Below are positions 59,297-64,000 of a stretch of DNA of 64,000 nt, in pieces. The translations under genes and the position numbers were made by a program. The DNA comes from Romanomermis culicivorax (lineage: Eukaryota > Nematoda > Enoplea > Mermithida > Mermithidae): positions 372,001 through 436,000 of the forward strand of contig CAWUHX010000282.1 of the NCBI GenBank assembly GCA_963922205.1, given 5' to 3'. A model generated the notes under the pieces. The model saw only the letters and a list, made by a program, of their open reading frames with translations. It was not told the DNA's origin and searched no databases. Each line of letters begins with the position of its first letter. Within the stretch, counting starts at the first letter, position 1.

Positions 59297-61352
59297 GACA
59301 GGCTTCTAAAATTTCTTCTTTTTTCGAAACTGGAACTTCTAATTTCAATTCGTTTTCATCTGCATCGCCCAAATAATACAAGATTTCGTCTTTTATTGTA
59401 AATTGGGATGCCAGTGAAACAATTTTCTTGGCTTGCTTAAGATCTTCAGGCAGGTAGTCAGGCTGTAAATAAGCTAATAGTTGACTACAAAATTGATCAC
59501 TTCTTTGTGCTTTACGAAAGTTGTTTATATTACTCGCGTTGAACTCGTTTTCTTCCTTTTCCGTGACTATAGTTCGAGTTTTCTCGAAAGTAGTTCTTTC
59601 TATAGTTGGAAATTCTTCAAAATTCGCGTCTTCTTGAATTGGAAAGAAGTTATCAGGCACTTTCGAGCGTGTAGTTTGAGTTTCATCTAGACTAGTTCTT
59701 GCTATAGTCGATGTTTTTTCGGAACCTGCTTCTGCTATAACGGAGATTGAGTCTTTTGTCCTATTTTTACAAGTTTGTGAGCGCGTAATCGCGTTTATGT
59801 GAAATTTTACGCCTTTCTTGTCGTTTTCTCCACATACTGGATTTCTTGAAAGAGCATCTGCATTTTTGTTGATTTTTCCAGTGCGATGTTTGATGTTAAG
59901 TTCTTGAAATTCTTGCAATGCTAGTCCCCATCTAGCTATACGACCGGAAGGGTTTGGTTTTGAAAAAACGCTTTGTAAGGCTGAATGGTCCGTGAAAACA
60001 GTGACGCGCTGCTGATATAGATAGTGACGAAAATATTTTACTGCCCAAACTACGGCTAGAGCTTCCTGTTCCATAATTGCGTAGTTCTTTTCTGCTTTTG
60101 TCAAACTTCTGCTGGCATAAGCGATAGGTTTTTCTCCATCTTCTGTTTTTTGAGATAGAACGGCGCCTAATCCCTCATTAGAAGCGTCTGTATATAGGAT
60201 AAAAGATGCATGAAAATTCGGATGGATTAGCAGTGGCGCAGTCGTTAATTTTTCTTTCAACGCGTCAAAAGCTTGTTGGCAGGCGTTCGTCCATTCATAT
60301 TTCTGAGCTTTCTTCAGTAGAAAATGTAAGGGATTGGCAATTTTCGCGAAATCTTGTATAAAACGTCTATAATAGCTTGCTAAGCCTAAGAAGATGCGTA
60401 GTTGATCAATATTCCTTGGTGGTGTAAAGTTCTTCACGCTGCTAACTTTGTTTTCGTCTGGTTTTATTCCTTGCGCTGAGATTTCATGTCCTAAGTAAGC
60501 AATTTTCGATTTTAAAAAGTGACATTTTTCCAGGCGAAGTTTTAAACCGGCGGCCTGCAAACGTTGAAAGACTTCGTCCAGCTGCGATTGGTGTTCGTCG
60601 AACGTTCGACCAAAGATCAAAACGTCGTCGAGATAAACAAGGCAAGTCGACCACTGGAGCCCGCTCAAAACGAGGTCCATTAATCGTTGAAAAGTCCCAG
60701 GGGCGTTGCAAAGACAGAAAGGAACAACGTCGAACTGATAAAGGCCATTATAGGTAATAAATGCTGTTTTTTCTTTATCCTTTTGAGTAACTGGTATCTG
60801 CCAATAGCCCCAAGCTTGATCTAAATTGGAGAATAGAGTAGCTCCTTGAACAGCATCAAAAATATTGTCGATTCTGGGTAATGGATAACTATCTTTTTTG
60901 GTAACAGCATTCAGTTTCCTATAATCGACGCAAAAATGAAATCCTCCCGTCTTCTTGGGCACTAAGACGACTGGGCTGGCCCATGGACTTTGAGACGGAG
61001 TGATAACTCCTTTGTCCAACATTTTCTGAACTTCTTCATTTATTTGTTCTTTTTGTTTATAGGGTGCTCGATACGGAATTTGTCGAACGGGGACGTTGTC
61101 GCCGGTTTCAATTCAATGTTCGACCAAAGTGGTTCGTCCAAGATCAGTGTCGATGGCGAACAAGGTCGAAAAGCGGGCCAGAAGACCGAAAAATTGGCGA
61201 CGTTGGACATCAGTCAGGTGAGCTTCTTTTATATCACTCTGAAGTTCAGGATTTGCTAACAAAATCTCGGCTTTTTCTTCTTCATTCTTTTCGCAAAAAT
61301 CTTGAGATAAACAAACTTTTTGATGGCAGGATGTTGGTTGATCAGAATACAA
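59115..61352 (-). pseudogene. Element 2 reverse transcriptase and RNase H
   Basis: The frame from 61352 is interrupted by TGA (61113-61115), then open from 61022 (an ATG) to 59115. RT motifs in order: DKGVITPSQSPWASP, CVDYRKLN, DSYPLPRID, LFSNLDQA (first Asp), FCLCNAPG and the YLDD box (about residues 128-131 from 61022). The primer-grip/connection block FLGLASYYRRFI follows. RNase H shows LYTDAS, an internal MEQEALAV and TDHSAL. The end of the frame passes GHFGF, the start of the integrase zinc region, then loses frame. RT belongs to the Ty3/gypsy group. Confidence 0.88.
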
Positions 61353-61364
61353 ATTCTGATAGGC

Positions 61365-63998
61365 TCAAACTTTTCCAATTTTGATTCCTTGATAGAGGGT
61401 GATAGGGCTTTCCGTAGTGTTGAGAATGCTGACGGGAATAAGTCCATTGTCGGGTTTGACTAAACTAGAGGCAACTTGTAGGTGAAAACGGAGTACAAAT
61501 TTCGATAAAGGTTCAAAAATCAACGAATTCAATCGGGTGTAAGGCATATCTAGCTGGGCATCCACAAAATTAATAGTTCGAGGTAGAATGACTACTGTCC
61601 CGGCCAAGACCACTATTCCTCGGGTGGTATCAGGTAGGAAAATATTCGGATTTTTCATGGGTACTGTGATTGAACCAAAATCGATACAGGCGGCTTTCCA
61701 ATGTAGCTCGGTTTTTGCGAATCATCGTAAGAAATCAGTTCCCAATAGCAAATCATAGGTGGAATTCTTGACTACATGTACTCGAAGAAATTCGGGTGGT
61801 GACGACAAATTTTGCTCCACTGTAAGTGAGATTCTAACCCAACAAGAAGCCGTAACTTCTGCAGTTTGACTATTAAAAACCTTGTAACTTTTAATCATCG
61901 GGGGGAGTATTTGAAATCCTCTTTTTATCGCTAAACTGTAACCAATAAGGGAGATATCTGAACCACTGTCGACTAATGTAGTTATGGGTTCTTCTACATC
62001 TTCGTTCAACCATACATCAATGGTGGGGCATTGATCTTGAGTCAGTTGGGTGCTGAGTCTTATACTACAGTTCGAGGTCGAAGATTCGTCTTTTGATGAA
62101 GTTTTGCGACTTAGCCAAGGCGAAAAAGCCTTCTTCAACATGGTAGAATAAGCTACTTCAGATGATGTGGAATCTGCATGTTCATTTCGGGTTTGTTCTT
62201 CATTTCCTCTTTCCGTTTCTTGCAAATCGGAAAATCGAACAATTGGTTCACGGTCATTCTTTCGGTGGTGGCCAAAACATTTCCCAATCCTTGCTTTGAG
62301 GTAATGATGAAAAACAAAGTATCCTATCAAGAGTAAAATGATCAGGACTGCTAGGACAACGAGCATATTTAAAATGAGTTGTAGAGGGCCAGAAATCAAA
62401 TAATCCCTAGTAGTGACCAAATTCTTCACGCGTGTAGTGCTGATGTGTTCCAACGAGTTAGCAGCTCCTTCCGTGATTTCTGCTACCATCTTCCCTGTAC
62501 CAGCCAAAGTCTGATACATCACAGTCGGATCCAACGATAGTTCTGCTGTATATCGTGTGAGTCGGTTCAAAGCGCTCTCAATGATCGAAATTTTGGAAAA
62601 ATAGCTTCTCATAAGGCCAAAAGTGTGTAAAACGCCAGCTTGTTGATCGTGAAAATAGGAAGGCGTATTGAAAGTTTGCAATTTAGTTCTGCCTTGCCAC
62701 TGGATACCATAAGGAATCGTTGCAACATGCACTGGGCCAGTAGATGTTCTCCATCCAGTTCCTGTTTCATGATAGATACCAACCACATGGTGATTGCAAT
62801 CTACGACAGGCGATTTTCCAATTACATCCTTCATTCCGGGAACCACAAAAAGTGTGTGATTTTGGAATGAAATTGGCAGATAGGTGTAGCAGGTCTAATT
62901 AACTTGGTAGTCCCAAAATATATGATCTGGTACGATTCTTTCGCATTCCCAAACCATGAGAGCTTGACCGGCAAAGGAGGCGATAATATCGTTTTGCATG
63001 AGTAAGGCTCTGGCTCCTAGAGTCGGATTGAGTTTCAAAAGTTGCCAAATCATCACTAAACATTGTTTTGAAGAATGACATAATTCAGTCCAAATAGTTT
63101 GGAAAATTCGACTTTCTTGCTCGATCATTTTGTCATATAAAAACTGAAATTTCGAATTCATAGGATCTTTTTCGAGTGATCCAGGGTTGATATTTGATGT
63201 TTCTCGATTGGCCAAAAGTTGATGAACATCTTCTTCGAACTGCAGAATAGGTCCTTGCTCAGTGGAATAAGGGTTTTGTAAATGACATGTAGAAATAGTC
63301 GCGGAGAGCTGAAAAGCTCCTTGAACTTCTTCCACTATCACATGATCCTGTAGGATATGTCCTGTGAAATTTCCTACTAAGGCCAATGGACAATAATTCT
63401 CGAAGGTGGTGGCATTCCAAATGATCGTTCCTCCAGCGTTCAAACACTGTCCAGCAACGGGAGGGCAACCACCAGTGTCTCCAAGATCACTAATAGTTAC
63501 TTTGTGATCAACAGCTGCTATCGTCCCAACTTCCATGAGTAAATTCTGGACTGATTGACAAGTATCTTTGCAGCACCACTTGAATTCTACTTGCAACGTC
63601 TGATTTGTGGTCCAAATTCCAGGTTGAATTTCTGCTAAATTGCGTCCCATATAGCTTTTATCAGACCAGACTTGTCTGCATAAACCTGGAGTGACAATAT
63701 TCTGCAAAGTGGTGTCGGATACAATTCCTTGGGATCCAAAAACTCCTGTGTTCGTACAAACGGTTTGGTTTCGTAAAACGCAGCGAACGGCTATAATTTG
63801 ATTCAAATGTCCATTCGTGGACCAAACGTGCAACTTTATTTCGCGTTTTTCAGCTTTGATCAGTGGCGGAGGGCGACATTGCGGCATTTTCGGGACCATC
63901 AAGGCACGACTGCCTCGTGAAGCGCCACATTGGTAGAAAGCTTCGCGGAACAAATAGCCGACAACAAAAGAAAGTAACAACATGGCGGCGAACAAAAA
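61365..63998 (-). pseudogene. Element 2 glycoprotein-retropepsin polyprotein
   Basis: A hydrophobic signal-like segment follows the ATG at 63983 (MLLLSFVVGYLF); the frame is open to the window edge. The ectodomain has blocks shared with element 1 (CTNTGVFGS, LGDTGGCPP, AGQC, then an ILQDHVIVEE region) and many N-glycosylation sites. A TAG (62895-62897) breaks it before TCYTYLPI. A transmembrane segment lies near residues 155-180 of the part starting at 62846, then a Ser/Thr-rich cytoplasmic linker of about 90 residues. The retropepsin with LVDSGSD (residues 291-297) and DLLLGTDFL (365-373) follows in the same frame, up to TGA (61722-61724). The frame continues through a Pro/Ile-rich stretch to TGA (61365-61367). 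Only one protease is present, unlike element 1. Confidence 0.75.
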
Positions 63999-64000
63999 AT

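Larger units (their letters stand above)
58192..64000 (-). mobile_element. Element 2: env-before-pol retroelement, truncated by the window end
   Basis: On the minus strand it reads glycoprotein, retropepsin, RT, RNase H, integrase, the same order as element 1 but with clearly different sequence. From 63998 to 59115 everything except integrase lies in one frame, broken by TAG (62895-62897) and three TGA (61722-61724, 61365-61367, 61113-61115). Two later frame changes lie near 59255 and 58490. Its gag and 5' LTR would be beyond 64000, so LTR borders cannot be confirmed. It may occupy an upstream IFT88 intron, since it lies on the 5' side of the visible exons. Confidence 0.75.

Noticed and set aside
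22516-63998. In-frame TGA/TAG as an alternative genetic code or programmed readthrough
   Set aside because: IFT88 is free of in-frame TGA/TAG over about 584 codons and the two elements have stops at different places, so decay is simpler. Readthrough at one site cannot be excluded.
1-64000. tRNA, rRNA or other structured RNA genes
   Set aside because: I looked for cloverleaf-like and rRNA-like sequence by eye and saw none. A tRNAscan-SE or Infernal run would be needed to be sure.

Overview
This is eukaryotic, AT-rich, intron-rich DNA from a metazoan with cilia. The one host gene I can name is IFT88 (osm-5/Polaris), an intraflagellar-transport TPR protein, on the minus strand across about 42.6-54.9 kb. 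Fourteen exons with GT/AG borders and matching phases can be read, ending in the conserved acidic C-terminus DLLPE; the first exons (roughly 240 residues by comparison with vertebrate IFT88) are not visible. Acceptors are mixed CAG/TAG/AAG rather than the tight nematode consensus, so I do not assign a phylum. A short TTAGGC motif and a 5' acceptor just upstream of one start codon are only weak nematode hints.

Layout. 1-12.4 kb has no recognisable host gene. It is a graveyard of small non-autonomous DNA transposons, several bounded by terminal inverted repeats (TIRs) and 8-bp target duplications (hAT-like), plus a 5'-truncated LINE inside one of them. 12.45-15.56 kb is a two-exon minus-strand gene of unknown function with another hAT-like element in its intron. 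16.1-18.0 kb is a dispersed repeat split by a Foldback-type element with minisatellite inverted repeats and a 9-bp duplication. 20.5-36.0 kb is a complete but decayed LTR retroelement (element 1) on the minus strand, with a 4-bp CTAG duplication, two LTRs and an LTR-adjacent primer-binding site. 36.0-42.6 kb shows no gene. 42.6-54.9 kb is IFT88, whose introns hold a foldback element, a second copy of the dispersed repeat, a possible nested gene and a Harbinger-like element with a MITE inside it. 55.9-57.9 kb has short putative exons on both strands that I cannot name. 58.2-64.0 kb is a second decayed LTR-type retroelement (element 2), minus strand, cut by the window end.

Main discovery. Both retroelements carry the same unusual gene order. 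A membrane glycoprotein (signal peptide, Cys-rich ectodomain, transmembrane segment) lies UPSTREAM of protease-RT-RNase H-integrase, in the same reading frame as a downstream aspartic protease, instead of 3' of integrase as in gypsy/errantivirus and other env-bearing retroelements. In element 1 the order is gag - unknown region X - glycoprotein - protease-like domain 1 - protease 2 - RT - RNase H - integrase. In element 2 glycoprotein, protease, RT and RNase H share one frame broken only by single stops. The proteins of the two elements are clearly diverged, so the order is not one recent duplication. Both copies are inactive: frame breaks are described but not repaired here.
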